Shown here: positions 49,295 to 58,707 of the stretch, one piece after another | Layout: the number at the start of each line of letters is the position of its first letter | Position numbering within the stretch: position 1 is the first letter of the stretch | NCBI GenBank assembly: GCA_021828105.1 | Contig: JAKATG010000002.1 | Coordinates: forward strand, 310,001 to 374,000 | Source: Taklimakanibacter sp021828105 | Lineage (GTDB): Bacteria; Pseudomonadota; Alphaproteobacteria; Rhizobiales; Aestuariivirgaceae | Direction of reading: 5' to 3' | DNA length: 64,000 nucleotides | Made by a program: the position numbers and the translations under genes | The notes under the pieces: generated by a model | What the model was told of the DNA's origin: nothing | The model's input: only the letters and a program-made list of their open reading frames with translations | Database searches by the model: none

Positions 49295-50305
49295 TCAATT
49301 GACCGGTGTTACCTCGTAGCCCGCTTTGCGGAAAAGTTCCACCAGACCTTGGTCGCCCGGCAGACGCATTGTGCTCACGACAATGAAGGCATTGCCTTTG
49401 ACAATGAGTGGGAGCGCACGCTCCACCGTGCTTCGATTGCGCTGGTTCAGGAGCTCTTCGAAGAAGGCCAGTCTTGCCGGATCGGGTCGATCAGTCGGGA
49501 AGCCCTGTGTCGAAAGAACCCGGAGGCTCGATATTCTGCGCGCCAGATAGAGCTGTTCGTGGGTTTCCATCCAGTCAGCAAGCCGGTCGCCAAACTTTGC
49601 AGTGGCGACGAGATATCGGGCCTGGCTATCAAGCGGCTCGCTGGCGAATGCCGCCATCATTTCCTCGACCCTCTCCAGCCCAACCAGAGGGATCTTTCGC
49701 GCCAGGGCCATCTGCCCGATTGACCGATCGAGAGTCGGTAAGTCGACCCGCAGCCTCTCGAGCTCGCACATCGGAAAGGCCAAAGAGTATGTCAGCACCC
49801 AAGGCTGGACGGCGCTCATCCCCGCTATCTGATCCGGTGTTATCTGGGGCGCCGACCTTATAAAGCCTTCATCTACGTCGGGGATAAGATCCCACATATT
49901 CCTGCCGTTCGGCATCATCATCAAGCGGGAATGGCGAGCGAAAGCGAGTCTGAATGCATTGGGTTCGACGATCTCTCTCAATTGCAGGGCGACAACACTG
50001 GCGCGCTCAATCGCGTTGCGCGCCTCGGCCGGCAAGGCGTGTATCTTGGTGCTCGTGACAGGAAACGTGCCAAATAAATAAGATGGGGCGGCCTTCCCGC
50101 TCTTGTCTGTGATCCGCCAAAGAATCGCCTGCCCATTGGGAATGGTCCGTTCGGCCGATGCCAGCCTGTCGGCGAGCTTGGGGGCCGAAACTACAAGATC
50201 CGGCAAAATGTCCTTGCCCGAACATTCCGGCGGTTCGCCCGCCAGCGCCAAGCCCGCGAAACCGAAGAAGGCCGTCGTTGCAATCAGAATACGCGTGAGC
50301 ATCAT
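49295..50305 (-). CDS. TraB/GumN family protein
   Basis: 336 aa with signal peptide (LIATTAFFGFAGLALAGEPP). AILWRITDKSGKAAPSYLFG (TFP following) and the closing VSTMRLPGDQGLVELFRKAG (YEV) fit the TraB/GumN family; conserved parts between are loose. The ATG at 50303-50305 overlaps the xerC stop (ATGA). The family resembles TIKI/PrgY proteins thought to be metalloprotease-like; the usual GxxH motif is altered here (GTFPV), so activity is doubtful. A 3' remnant of a second copy lies at 48644. Confidence 0.75.
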   Translation of the reverse strand: MMLTRILIATTAFFGFAGLALAGEPPECSGKDILPDLVVSAPKLADRLASAERTIPNGQAILWRITDKSGKAAPSYLFGTFPVTSTKIHALPAEARNAIERASVVALQLREIVEPNAFRLAFARHSRLMMMPNGRNMWDLIPDVDEGFIRSAPQITPDQIAGMSAVQPWVLTYSLAFPMCELERLRVDLPTLDRSIGQMALARKIPLVGLERVEEMMAAFASEPLDSQARYLVATAKFGDRLADWMETHEQLYLARRISSLRVLSTQGFPTDRPDPARLAFFEELLNQRNRSTVERALPLIVKGNAFIVVSTMRLPGDQGLVELFRKAGYEVTPVN

Positions 50306-51249
50306 GCCCTGGGATGCGCCTTGGCATATTGCGCGAGGAGATGCGAGGTGTCGACCTCGGTATAGACCTGCGTGGTCGAAAGCGAGGAATGGCCGAGAAG
50401 CTCCTGTATGGTGCGCAGATCGGCGCCGCCGGCGAGGAGGTGGCTGGCGAAGGAATGACGCAAGGCGTGCGGCGTGGCGCTTTCGGGAAGCCCGAGCGCG
50501 CCGCGCAACCGGGCGATCAGGAGCTGGATGTTGCGGGCATTGAGCGGGCCGCCTTTCACGCCCCGGAACATCGGCGCGCGTGAATCGAGCGCCAAGGGGC
50601 AAAGATCGAGATAGCGCTCGATCGCCTGACGCGCCACCGGCAAGACCGGCACGATGCGCGCCTTGCCGCCCTTGCCGATGATGGTCAAGGGATCGTGGTT
50701 CACCGCCTGCGGCGTCAGGCCCAACGCTTCGGAAATGCGCAGGCCGCAGCCATAGAGCAATGTGAGCACGGCGGCATCGCGGGCGAGCACCCAGGCCGGT
50801 GTCTCCTCGCTGCTCAGCGTGTCGGCCTTGATCAGCTCGCGGGCCGCTGCGGGCGTGACGGGCTTCGGCACGGCATGCGGGATCTTGGGCGCGCGCAGCA
50901 CGCTCAAGGCGGCATTGCTCAGGATCTTGCGCCGCTCGAGGAAGCGGAAGTAGCTGCGGATGGCGGAAAGCTGGCGGGCGAGCGTGCGGCTGCCGCTCCC
51001 CTTATTGCGCCGGCGTGCGAGGAAGGCGCGGAAGTCGGACGGCGTGAGGCTTGCCAGATCGGTGAGCGTCGGCGCGCCACCCAGATGATCGGCAAGGAAG
51101 GCCATGAACTGGCCGATGTCCCGGCCATAGGCGGCGAGCGTGTGGTCGGACGAGCGCCGCTCGGTCTTGAAATAGGCAAGCCATGCCGCGACCGTCTTGG
51201 CCGTTTCCGGCGCGGCATGGAAGAGCTCGAGATCGGGTGCTTCGGCCAT
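50302..51249 (-). CDS. xerC: tyrosine recombinase XerC
   Basis: 315 aa site-specific recombinase acting at dif to resolve chromosome dimers. SAM-like N-terminal core domain (WLAYFKTERRSSDHTLAAYG) and the catalytic residues: Arg in YGCGLRISEALGL, His-x-x-Arg in HALRHSFASHLLAGG, and His and Tyr in LLGHSSLSTTQVYTEVD. Length and context (fsa, priA, pab genes) are of the chromosomal housekeeping enzyme rather than a phage or integron integrase. Its 3' end is duplicated at 49238. Confidence 0.94.
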   Translation of the reverse strand: MAEAPDLELFHAAPETAKTVAAWLAYFKTERRSSDHTLAAYGRDIGQFMAFLADHLGGAPTLTDLASLTPSDFRAFLARRRNKGSGSRTLARQLSAIRSYFRFLERRKILSNAALSVLRAPKIPHAVPKPVTPAAARELIKADTLSSEETPAWVLARDAAVLTLLYGCGLRISEALGLTPQAVNHDPLTIIGKGGKARIVPVLPVARQAIERYLDLCPLALDSRAPMFRGVKGGPLNARNIQLLIARLRGALGLPESATPHALRHSFASHLLAGGADLRTIQELLGHSSLSTTQVYTEVDTSHLLAQYAKAHPRA

Positions 51250-51284
51250 AGGCGGAGACTATAGCCGAATGGTTGATCGAAAGT

Positions 51285-51935
51285 TCAAATCTTCTGGCCG
51301 GTCTTCTTCCAGTCGGCAAGGAAGGACTCGATACCTTTGTCGGTCAGCGGGTGCTTGACCAGGCCTTTCAGCACCGCCGGCGGCACAGTCGCCACATCGG
51401 CGCCGGCGAGAGCCGCTTCCTTCACGTGATTGGCGCTGCGGATCGAAGCGGCCAGGATCTCGGTGGTGTAATCGTAATTGTCGTAGATCTGGCGGATCTC
51501 GCGGATGAGCTCCATGCCGTCGATATTGATGTCGTCGAGGCGGCCGATGAAGGGCGAGATGAAGGTGGCGCCGGATTTGGCGGCGAGCAGCGCCTGGTTG
51601 GCGCTGAAGCACAGCGTCACATTCACCATCGTGCCGGCCTGGGTCAGCGTGCGGCAAGCCTTGAGCCCGTCCAAGGTGAGGGGCACCTTGACCGCGACAT
51701 TCTTGGCGATCTTGGCGAGCTTCCTGCCCTCCTCGATCATGGCGTCGGCTTCGAGCGCCGTCACCTCGGCCGAGACCGGGCCTTCGACCGCATTGCAGAT
51801 CTCGGCGATTACTTCCTTGAAATCGCGGCCGGATTTGGCAACGAGGGAGGGGTTGGTGGTCACGCCATCGAGAAGGCCGGTGGCGGCGAGTTCCTTGATA
51901 TCCTTGATTTCGGCGGTATCGACGAAGAATTTCAT
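51285..51935 (-). CDS. fsa: fructose-6-phosphate aldolase / transaldolase-like
   Basis: 216 aa, small transaldolase family. MKFFVDTAEIKDIKELAATG and LLDGVTTNPSLVAKSG at the N-terminus, the Schiff-base Lys in NVAVKVPLTLDGLKAC, and ATFISPFIGRLDDINIDGM are diagnostic. Members act either as transaldolase in the pentose phosphate pathway or as F6P aldolase; in alphaproteobacteria without a long tal gene it often serves as transaldolase. The gene lies between xerC and the pab operon, on the same strand. Confidence 0.94.
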   Translation of the reverse strand: MKFFVDTAEIKDIKELAATGLLDGVTTNPSLVAKSGRDFKEVIAEICNAVEGPVSAEVTALEADAMIEEGRKLAKIAKNVAVKVPLTLDGLKACRTLTQAGTMVNVTLCFSANQALLAAKSGATFISPFIGRLDDINIDGMELIREIRQIYDNYDYTTEILAASIRSANHVKEAALAGADVATVPPAVLKGLVKHPLTDKGIESFLADWKKTGQKI

Positions 51936-51996
51936 GACGGCCTCATCCTTGCGCTTGTTGCTGGGAACCTAATCCCCGGGCCATGGCCTGACAAGG

Positions 51997-52839
51997 TCAA
52001 TCCACCGCCCGTGGATCGACACCCGATTCTTCGGCAATCCTGAGGCAGAGCGTGTCGAAGTAGCCGGCAAGCGCTACGTCATCGCGGCCGAGCGGCTGGC
52101 CATCGAGGGAATGGACCGGACGGATCAGACGCAGGCTGTTGGTGAGAAAGACGGCATCGGCACTCAACAGTTCTGCCGGCGTCACCGGCCGTTCCTCGGC
52201 TCGCGGAAGCTCGAGGAGCTTTCTGCGCGTAATGCCGGCGAGCACGCCGTCGCTGGTCCGCGGTGTCGCGATCCAGCCGTCGCGCAGGATGAAAATATTG
52301 GCAATCGTGGTCGAGGCGACAAGACCCTGATGATTGAGAAAAAGCGCATCATCGCAATGGATGGCGGCGGCCTCGCGCGCCGCGATGATGTTGTCGATAT
52401 AAGAGAGCGTCTTGAGCCGTGAGGCGGGGGATGTCTCGTTGCGTCTGATCGAGGAGGTCGAGAGCATAGCCGGGGTGAAGAGCATGTCGCTCGTCCAGGG
52501 CGCGTGCGCGATCAGAAGGCTCGGTTGACGCGTTTCTGCCGCGAGACCACGCAGGCCCGGCCCTCGCGTCAAGGTGATGCGCAAAATGCCGTGCGGAGCC
52601 GGGGCATGCTCCAGCACTTGCGCCACTCCATCCGCGACGATGAGACGGTCGGGCGGCAGGCCGAGCGTTATGGCGCCCGCCATCATCCGGTCGAGATGAT
52701 CATCGAGCCAGACGGCGGTGCGGTTGAAGACGGCAAGCGTCTCGAATATCCCGTCGCCCAGCAGCAATCCGCGGTCCGCCGGATCGACAGAGAGCGCGTC
52801 CTTGACGATCTTCCCGTTGAACCAGACCGTGGCGCTCAC
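51997..52839 (-). CDS. pabC: aminotransferase class IV, aminodeoxychorismate lyase-like
   Basis: 280 aa PLP fold-type IV protein. GDGIFETLAVFNRTAVWLDD (substrate entrance), PLP Lys in ASRLKTLSYIDNIIAAREA and LVASTTIANIFILRDGWI are typical. The family includes branched-chain and D-alanine aminotransferases, but the four-base overlap with pabA, itself overlapping pabB, supports aminodeoxychorismate lyase, giving p-aminobenzoate for folate. It is the last gene of pabBAC. Confidence 0.9.
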   Translation of the reverse strand: MSATVWFNGKIVKDALSVDPADRGLLLGDGIFETLAVFNRTAVWLDDHLDRMMAGAITLGLPPDRLIVADGVAQVLEHAPAPHGILRITLTRGPGLRGLAAETRQPSLLIAHAPWTSDMLFTPAMLSTSSIRRNETSPASRLKTLSYIDNIIAAREAAAIHCDDALFLNHQGLVASTTIANIFILRDGWIATPRTSDGVLAGITRRKLLELPRAEERPVTPAELLSADAVFLTNSLRLIRPVHSLDGQPLGRDDVALAGYFDTLCLRIAEESGVDPRAVD

Positions 52840-53399
52840 GGCGTCCTCTTCAGGAAATTGCGCAAGATGTCATAGCCATGCTCGGTGAGCACCGATTCGG
52901 GATGGAACTGCACGCCGAAAGTCGGATGGGTCTTGTGCTCGACGCCCATGATCTCGCCATCCTCGGAACGCGCGGTGACCGTCAAGGGCTCGTCGCCCGA
53001 CAGCTCGACGATGAGGGAGTGATAGCGTCCGGCATTGAAGCCGTCGGGAACGCCTGAAAGCACGCCCGCCCCCGCATGGCGGATGGCCGAGGCCTCGCCA
53101 TGCATCGGGCGTTTGGCGCGCGCGATGTTGCCGCCAAAGGCCTCGCCAATGCATTGATGGCCGAGGCAGATGCCGAGAATGGGAATTTTACCCGAAAGCT
53201 TGCGCACGACATCGAGCGAAATGCCGGCCTCGTTGGGCGTGCATGGCCCGGGCGAGATCACGATGCCCTTCACATCATCCTTGATGGCGCCTGAGGAGAG
53301 CGCGTCATTGCGCTTCACTTGCGCCTCGGCGCCGAGCTCGCGCAAATAGCGCGTCACATTGTGGACGAAGGAATCATAGTTATCGATGACGAGGATCAT
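52836..53399 (-). CDS. pabA: aminodeoxychorismate synthase glutamine amidotransferase
   Basis: 187 aa class I glutamine amidotransferase. Nucleophile Cys in GICLGHQCIGEAFGG and His-Glu in FGVQFHPESVLTEHG complete the triad; N-terminal ILVIDNYDSFVHNVTRYLRE is the family start. PabA and TrpG are nearly alike; the overlap with pabB on one side and pabC on the other supports the folate branch, though it might serve both pathways. Confidence 0.93.
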   Translation of the reverse strand: MILVIDNYDSFVHNVTRYLRELGAEAQVKRNDALSSGAIKDDVKGIVISPGPCTPNEAGISLDVVRKLSGKIPILGICLGHQCIGEAFGGNIARAKRPMHGEASAIRHAGAGVLSGVPDGFNAGRYHSLIVELSGDEPLTVTARSEDGEIMGVEHKTHPTFGVQFHPESVLTEHGYDILRNFLKRTP

Positions 53400-54784
53400 G
53401 ATGCACCCTCGAAACTCGCGGCGATGCGAGTGATCTTCGCCAAGGTCTCTTCATACTCATCGGAAGGCTGCGACTTCGCGGTGATGCCGCCGCCGCCCTG
53501 GAAGGAGGCGCGCCCGTCATGGAAGAGGACGGTGCGGATGGCGATGTTGAGGTCCATATGGCCGGTGAAGCTCAGGAAACCGATCGAGCCGCAATAGATG
53601 TTGCGCGGCAGCCGCTCGATCTCGGCGATGATCTCCTGGGCGCGGATCTTGGGCGCGCCGGTGATCGAGCCGCCGGGGAAGCACGCGGCAATGAGATCGC
53701 CGCGGCTCTTGCCCTTGGCGAGTCTCCCGGTGACGACGGAAGTCAGATGGTGCACGGACGCGTAGGATTCGAGGCCGCAGAGCACCGGCACTTGCACGGA
53801 ACCCGGCTCCGAGACACGCGAGAGATCGTTGCGCAGGAGATCGACGATCATCACATTCTCGGCGCGGTCCTTGCGGCTGGCGAGAAGCTCGGCCTTGAGC
53901 TCGGCATCGATGCTTTGATCCGCATCGCGCCGCCTGGTGCCCTTGATCGGACGCGCCTCGGCGGTCACGCCGTCGAAACTCATCAAGCGCTCGGGCGAGC
54001 TCGACGCGATCCTGACCGCGCCGTAATCGAGAAAAGCGCCGAAGGTCGCGGGATTGCGCTCGCGCAAAGCGAGATAATAGCGCAGCGGTTCGAAATCGGC
54101 GGGAATGGCGGCGGAGAAGCGCTGCGAGATATTCGCCTGGAAGATGTCGCCGGCCAGGACATAGTCGATGGTGCGCTGGACCGCTGCTTCATAGGCATCG
54201 CGGGTGAAGTTCGATTGCCAGCCGGCGATGAAATTGCTTCCCGAGAGCGCCGGCAGAGGCTTGAGGCACAAGGCTTCGAATTCGGCGAGGCGCTCTTCGG
54301 CGCGGGCGATGCGCGCTTGCGGCTCGGTCTCGGGAAAACCGGTCGAGATGATCCAGCATTGCCGCGTCTGATGGTCGAATGCGACGATTGTGTCATAGGC
54401 GTGCAGGGTGACCGGCGGGATGTCGGGCGGCGGCGTCTTCGCCATGATATGCGGTTCGAGCAGGCGGGCGAACTCATAGGCGATATAGCCGGCGAAACCG
54501 CCCTGGAAAGGCGGCAGCCCCGCGACGCGCTCGAGCTTCCAGCGCTTGAGGCGGCGGTCGAGCCGGGCGAGTGCTGCCTCGCCGCTCTCGCCTTCCGCCA
54601 GCGTAAAGGTCTCGAAGGGGTCGGCCGCAATATAGGAATAGCGGCCGAGCTCGCTTTGCTGAAGCGCGCTATCGAGAAAGGTCAGGTCCCTGAGGCCGGT
54701 GAAACGGCGCAACAGCAGGGCCGGATCGCCATAGGCGATCTCGCGCCAGAGCGGTTCGTCGATGGCGGATGCGACATGTTTCAT
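53396..54784 (-). CDS. pabB: aminodeoxychorismate synthase component I
   Basis: 462 aa chorismate-binding enzyme. RPIKGTRRRDADQSIDAELK contains PIKGT; the Lys here is typical of PabB, where it bonds the intermediate, while anthranilate synthase has Ala. Also seen are VDLLRNDLSRVSEPGSVQVP and GGSITGAPKIRAQEIIAEIE. With PabA it makes 4-amino-4-deoxychorismate. It is the first gene of pabBAC, with four-base overlaps, and is divergent from priA (79-base gap). Confidence 0.95.
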   Translation of the reverse strand: MKHVASAIDEPLWREIAYGDPALLLRRFTGLRDLTFLDSALQQSELGRYSYIAADPFETFTLAEGESGEAALARLDRRLKRWKLERVAGLPPFQGGFAGYIAYEFARLLEPHIMAKTPPPDIPPVTLHAYDTIVAFDHQTRQCWIISTGFPETEPQARIARAEERLAEFEALCLKPLPALSGSNFIAGWQSNFTRDAYEAAVQRTIDYVLAGDIFQANISQRFSAAIPADFEPLRYYLALRERNPATFGAFLDYGAVRIASSSPERLMSFDGVTAEARPIKGTRRRDADQSIDAELKAELLASRKDRAENVMIVDLLRNDLSRVSEPGSVQVPVLCGLESYASVHHLTSVVTGRLAKGKSRGDLIAACFPGGSITGAPKIRAQEIIAEIERLPRNIYCGSIGFLSFTGHMDLNIAIRTVLFHDGRASFQGGGGITAKSQPSDEYEETLAKITRIAASFEGAS

Positions 54785-54863
54785 GGGCGGTTGATATAGG
54801 CTTTACGCGACGTTTCCGCCATGGGCTTGTCCGTTTGCGGCAGTTGGCGCAAGGCTTGGCCCG

Positions 54864-57035
54864 ATGCCTGCCGATTCCCAGACAACCGCCGAAGTCCTGT
54901 TGCCGCTGGCGCTCGCCGGCGCCTACACCTATGCGGTGCCGCAAGGTCTCGCCGTGGCGCCCGGCGACTATGTCGAAGTGCCGCTCGGGCCAAGGTCCTA
55001 TATCGGCTGCGTCTGGCGCATCGGCTCGGGTGATGGCGGCGGCAAGACCTTGCGCGAGATCGTGCAGAAATTCGATGTGCCGCCGCTCGGCGACACGCAT
55101 CGCGCCTTCATCGACTGGGTGGCGAATTACTATATCGAGCCCATCGGCAATGTGCTGCGCTCCTGCCTCAGGGCGCCGGGCGCCTTTGGCGAAGCGCGCA
55201 GCGAGATCGCTTATCGCATCGGACCCCATCGCCCGGCGAAGCTCACTCCGCAGCGCGCGCGGATCCTCGAGATCGCGCGCGAGGGCCCGGCGCTCAAGGC
55301 ATCGGAGCTGGCCGAGCTCGCCGGCGTCGGCACGTCCGTCGTCAAGACGCTGGCGAAGACGGGCGCGCTCGAAGCCGTCGCCTTGCCGCCGCACCGCGCC
55401 TTTGCGACGCCCGATCCCGCGGCGGGCAAACTCGCTCTGTCGCCTGAGCAGGAAGCGGCGGCGCAGGAGCTGCGCGCCATCGTGACTCGTCGCGGCCACA
55501 AGGTGATGCTGCTCGACGGTGTCACCGGCTCCGGCAAGACGGAAGTCTATTTCGAGGCGATGGCCGCGGCCTTCGCTTCCGGCCGCCAGGTGCTCCTGCT
55601 GCTGCCCGAAATCGCGCTCACCCAGCAATTCATCCAGCGTGTCGAGCGCCGCTTCGGCGCCGAGCCGGCGCGCTGGCATTCGGGCATGCGGCCGCGCGAG
55701 CGCGAACGTGTGTGGCGCGCGGTGGCGGAAGGAACGGCGCAGGTCGTCGTCGGCGCGCGCTCTGCTCTCTTCCTGCCCTGGGCGAAGCTCGGCCTCATCG
55801 TCGTCGATGAAGAGCATGAGGGCGCCTACAAGCAGGAAGACGGCGTCCCCTATCACGCGCGCGACATGGCCATCGTCTATGGCGCGCTCGGCAAATTCCC
55901 GATCGTCCTTTCCTCGGCGACGCCCTCGCTCGAAAGCCTGGTCAATGCCGAGCGCGGGCGTTACGGCCATGTGCGTCTCCATGCGCGCTACCGCCAAGCC
56001 GAATTGCCGCCGAGCCATATCCTCGACATGCGCCAGTTGGCGCTGTCATCCGGCTCATGGCTGTCGGAGCCTTTGGCGCAAGCGGTCGAGGAGACGCTCA
56101 AGAACGGCGATCAGGCGCTGCTCTTCCTCAACCGGCGCGGCTATGCGCCCTTGACGCTCTGCCGCGCCTGCGGCCATCGCATCGACTGTCCCAATTGCGC
56201 GGCGTCCCTGGTCGAGCATCGCTTCCGCAAACAACTGATGTGCCATCATTGCGGTCACACCCAGGCGATCCCGCCCGAATGTCCCAAATGCGGGACGCCG
56301 GGCAAGCTCGTGCCCTGCGGACCAGGCGTCGAACGGCTCGCCGAGGAGGCGGCACAGCGCTTTCCGGAAGCACGCCTCGCCATCCTGTCGAGCGATCTCG
56401 CGCAAGGCACCTTGCTCAAGGATGCGCTACGCGACGTGGCCGAGGGCGTCCACAATCTCGTCATCGGCACGCAGCTCGTCGCCAAGGGGCATCATTTCCC
56501 GCATCTCACTCTGGTCGGCGTCGTCGATGCGGATCTGGCACTCGATTCGGGCGATCCGCGCGCCGGCGAGCGCAGCTGGGCGCAAATGGCGCAAGTGGCG
56601 GGACGCGCCGGGCGCGGCGAGAAGCCGGGCCGCGCGCTGATCCAGACTTATCAGCCGGAACATCCGCTGATGCAGGCGCTGGCCAAAGGCGACCGCGACG
56701 GCTTTCTCGCCCAGGAGAAGCATTTGCGGGAGGAGGCGGAGCTTCCGCCCTATGGCCAGCTCGCGGCAATCGTCATATCGGGGCGCGACGGGCATGAGAC
56801 CGAGCGCTTCGCCCGGGCGCTGCTGCCGCTCGCGCCCTATGGCGAGGGCGTGCATGTGCTGGGTCCGGCGCCCGCACCTCTGCATCTGGTGCGCGGCCTC
56901 TATCGCTGGCGCTATCTGGTCAAGGCGCGCCGCGGCATCAATGTCCAGGCCTTCATCCGGGCCTGGCTCACGACCGTGAAGCCGACAGGCTCGCTCAGGC
57001 TCGCCATCGACGTCGATCCCTACAGCTTTCTGTGA
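54864..57035 (+). CDS. priA: primosomal protein N' (replication restart helicase)
   Basis: 723 aa. N-terminal 3'-DNA-binding domain, winged helix, then the helicase: Walker A LDGVTGSGKTEVYFEAM, DEEH box (LIVVDEEHEGAYKQED) and QVAGRAGRGEKPGRALIQTY. Eight Cys of the zinc region are visible in CRACGHRIDCPNCAAS and MCHHCGHTQAIPPECPKCG. PriA reloads the replisome at stalled forks. Length is typical for alphaproteobacteria. Divergent from pabB. Confidence 0.96.
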   Translation: MPADSQTTAEVLLPLALAGAYTYAVPQGLAVAPGDYVEVPLGPRSYIGCVWRIGSGDGGGKTLREIVQKFDVPPLGDTHRAFIDWVANYYIEPIGNVLRSCLRAPGAFGEARSEIAYRIGPHRPAKLTPQRARILEIAREGPALKASELAELAGVGTSVVKTLAKTGALEAVALPPHRAFATPDPAAGKLALSPEQEAAAQELRAIVTRRGHKVMLLDGVTGSGKTEVYFEAMAAAFASGRQVLLLLPEIALTQQFIQRVERRFGAEPARWHSGMRPRERERVWRAVAEGTAQVVVGARSALFLPWAKLGLIVVDEEHEGAYKQEDGVPYHARDMAIVYGALGKFPIVLSSATPSLESLVNAERGRYGHVRLHARYRQAELPPSHILDMRQLALSSGSWLSEPLAQAVEETLKNGDQALLFLNRRGYAPLTLCRACGHRIDCPNCAASLVEHRFRKQLMCHHCGHTQAIPPECPKCGTPGKLVPCGPGVERLAEEAAQRFPEARLAILSSDLAQGTLLKDALRDVAEGVHNLVIGTQLVAKGHHFPHLTLVGVVDADLALDSGDPRAGERSWAQMAQVAGRAGRGEKPGRALIQTYQPEHPLMQALAKGDRDGFLAQEKHLREEAELPPYGQLAAIVISGRDGHETERFARALLPLAPYGEGVHVLGPAPAPLHLVRGLYRWRYLVKARRGINVQAFIRAWLTTVKPTGSLRLAIDVDPYSFL

Positions 57036-57114
57036 GAGTTCCTGGCTATTGGAGGTGCTTGCCATAAATGCACCATTTGGTTACTTGTGGGACAGGCAAA
57101 GATGGGTGCCTCTC

Positions 57115-58707
57115 ATGTATGATTATGTGATCGTCGGCGGCGGTTCGGCAGGGTGCGTGATGGCGGCGCGCCTGAGCGAGATGCCCGATGCGAAGGTGCT
57201 GCTGCTGGAAGCGGGGCCATCTGATCGCAATCCTTACATCCATTTGCCCTGCGGCTTCTTCAAGATGACCGGCGGGCCCTTGACCTGGGGCTATCGGACG
57301 GCGCCGGCGCGCCATGCCGGCAACCGTGAAATGGTCTATCCGCAGGCCCGCGTGCTAGGCGGCGGCAGCTCGATCAATGCGCAGGTCTATACGCGGGGCG
57401 CGCCTGAAGACTATGACGGCTGGGCGAAAGAGGAGGGCTGCACGGGCTGGTCGTGGGCGGAACTTCTGCCCTATTTCGTGAAGTCGGAAGACAATGATCG
57501 GCTCGACGGCAAGATGCATGGCCAAGGCGGGCCGCTCGGCGTCTCGACGCTGAAAGAGCCCAATGTCATGACCCAGGCCTTCGTCGCGGGCGCCCAGGAA
57601 TTCGGCATGCCGCTCAATCCCGATTTCAATTCAGGCCATCAGGAAGGGGTCAATGTCTATCAGATGACCATCCGCCAGGCGCGCCGCTGCAGCGCCGCGG
57701 TCGGCTATCTGAGGCCCGCGCGTCAGCGCCCCAATCTCACCGTCAAGACGGATGCTTTCATCACAAGGCTGGTGGTCGAGAAGGGCCGCGTGAAAGGCGT
57801 CGCCCTCATCGAGAACGGGCGTGAGGTCATCATTGAAGCCGAGCGCGATGTCGTCCTCACCGCCGGCGCCATCGGCTCGCCCAAGCTCCTGATGCTCTCC
57901 GGCATCGGACCTGCCGTCCATCTCGAGAGCCTCGGCATCACGGTGCAGAATGATCTGCCGGGCGTCGGGCAAAACCTGCAGGACCACATGGCGAGCGACA
58001 TCGTGTGGCAGCTCAATGGGCCGCACTCCTACGACAAATACAAGAAGCTCCATTGGCAGGCAGTGGCCGGCGTCCAGTATCTTTTGACGCGCTCGGGGCC
58101 GGTGGCCTCGAGTCTGGTCGAAGGCGGCGCCTTCTGGTGGAGCGACCGGCGCGAGAAGTCGCCCGACCTGCAGTTCCACTTCCTTCCCGGCGCCGGCGTC
58201 GAGGAAGGTGTCGGCACGGTCCCAGGCGGCAATGGCGCGACGCTCAATTCCTATCATCTGCGCCCGCGCTCGCGCGGCTTCGTCGCGCTCAAAAGCAGCA
58301 ATCCGCTCGATCCGCCGGTCGTCGATCCCAATTCCTTCGCCGAATCTTACGACCTCGAGCGCGCCGGCGATGCGATCGAAATCTCCTGCGAGATCGGCCG
58401 CACGCGCGCCTTCAGCAAATATGTGGCGCGCCAGCATCTGCCCGGCGATGAGTGCCGCACGAAAGCCGATTACCGCAATTTCGCCCGCCAGGTGGCGCGC
58501 TCGGCCTATCACCCGGTCGGCACCTGCAAGATGGGCGTCGATGCGATGGCGGTGGTCGAGCCTTCGAACCTGCGGGTGCGCGGCATCGACGGCTTACGCC
58601 TGTGCGACTCATCGATCATGCCGCGGCTCGTCTCGTCCAACACCAATGCGCCGACCATCGCCATGGCGGAAAAGGCGGCGGATATGATCAAGGGGAATAG
58701 GGCGTAA
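57115..58707 (+). CDS. GMC family oxidoreductase (choline dehydrogenase-like)
   Basis: 530 aa FAD enzyme. N-terminal YDYVIVGGGSAGCVMAARLS (FAD site), PQARVLGGGSSINAQVYTRG (GMC signature 1), GAIGSPKLLMLSGIGP (signature 2), and C-terminal YHPVGTCKMGVDAMAVVEP with SNTNAPTIAMAEKAADMI. The His and Asn of the active site are in the last two. Most likely substrate: a primary alcohol; choline itself is not implied as no betaine genes are near. The start at 57115 is the family's; a 22-codon extension upstream has no likeness. Confidence 0.92.
   Translation: MYDYVIVGGGSAGCVMAARLSEMPDAKVLLLEAGPSDRNPYIHLPCGFFKMTGGPLTWGYRTAPARHAGNREMVYPQARVLGGGSSINAQVYTRGAPEDYDGWAKEEGCTGWSWAELLPYFVKSEDNDRLDGKMHGQGGPLGVSTLKEPNVMTQAFVAGAQEFGMPLNPDFNSGHQEGVNVYQMTIRQARRCSAAVGYLRPARQRPNLTVKTDAFITRLVVEKGRVKGVALIENGREVIIEAERDVVLTAGAIGSPKLLMLSGIGPAVHLESLGITVQNDLPGVGQNLQDHMASDIVWQLNGPHSYDKYKKLHWQAVAGVQYLLTRSGPVASSLVEGGAFWWSDRREKSPDLQFHFLPGAGVEEGVGTVPGGNGATLNSYHLRPRSRGFVALKSSNPLDPPVVDPNSFAESYDLERAGDAIEISCEIGRTRAFSKYVARQHLPGDECRTKADYRNFARQVARSAYHPVGTCKMGVDAMAVVEPSNLRVRGIDGLRLCDSSIMPRLVSSNTNAPTIAMAEKAADMIKGNRA

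Noticed and set aside
50302..51249. Phage or integron integrase at 50.3-51.2 kb
   Set aside because: Length, domain layout and housekeeping neighbours fit XerC; no attachment sites, phage genes or cassettes are near.
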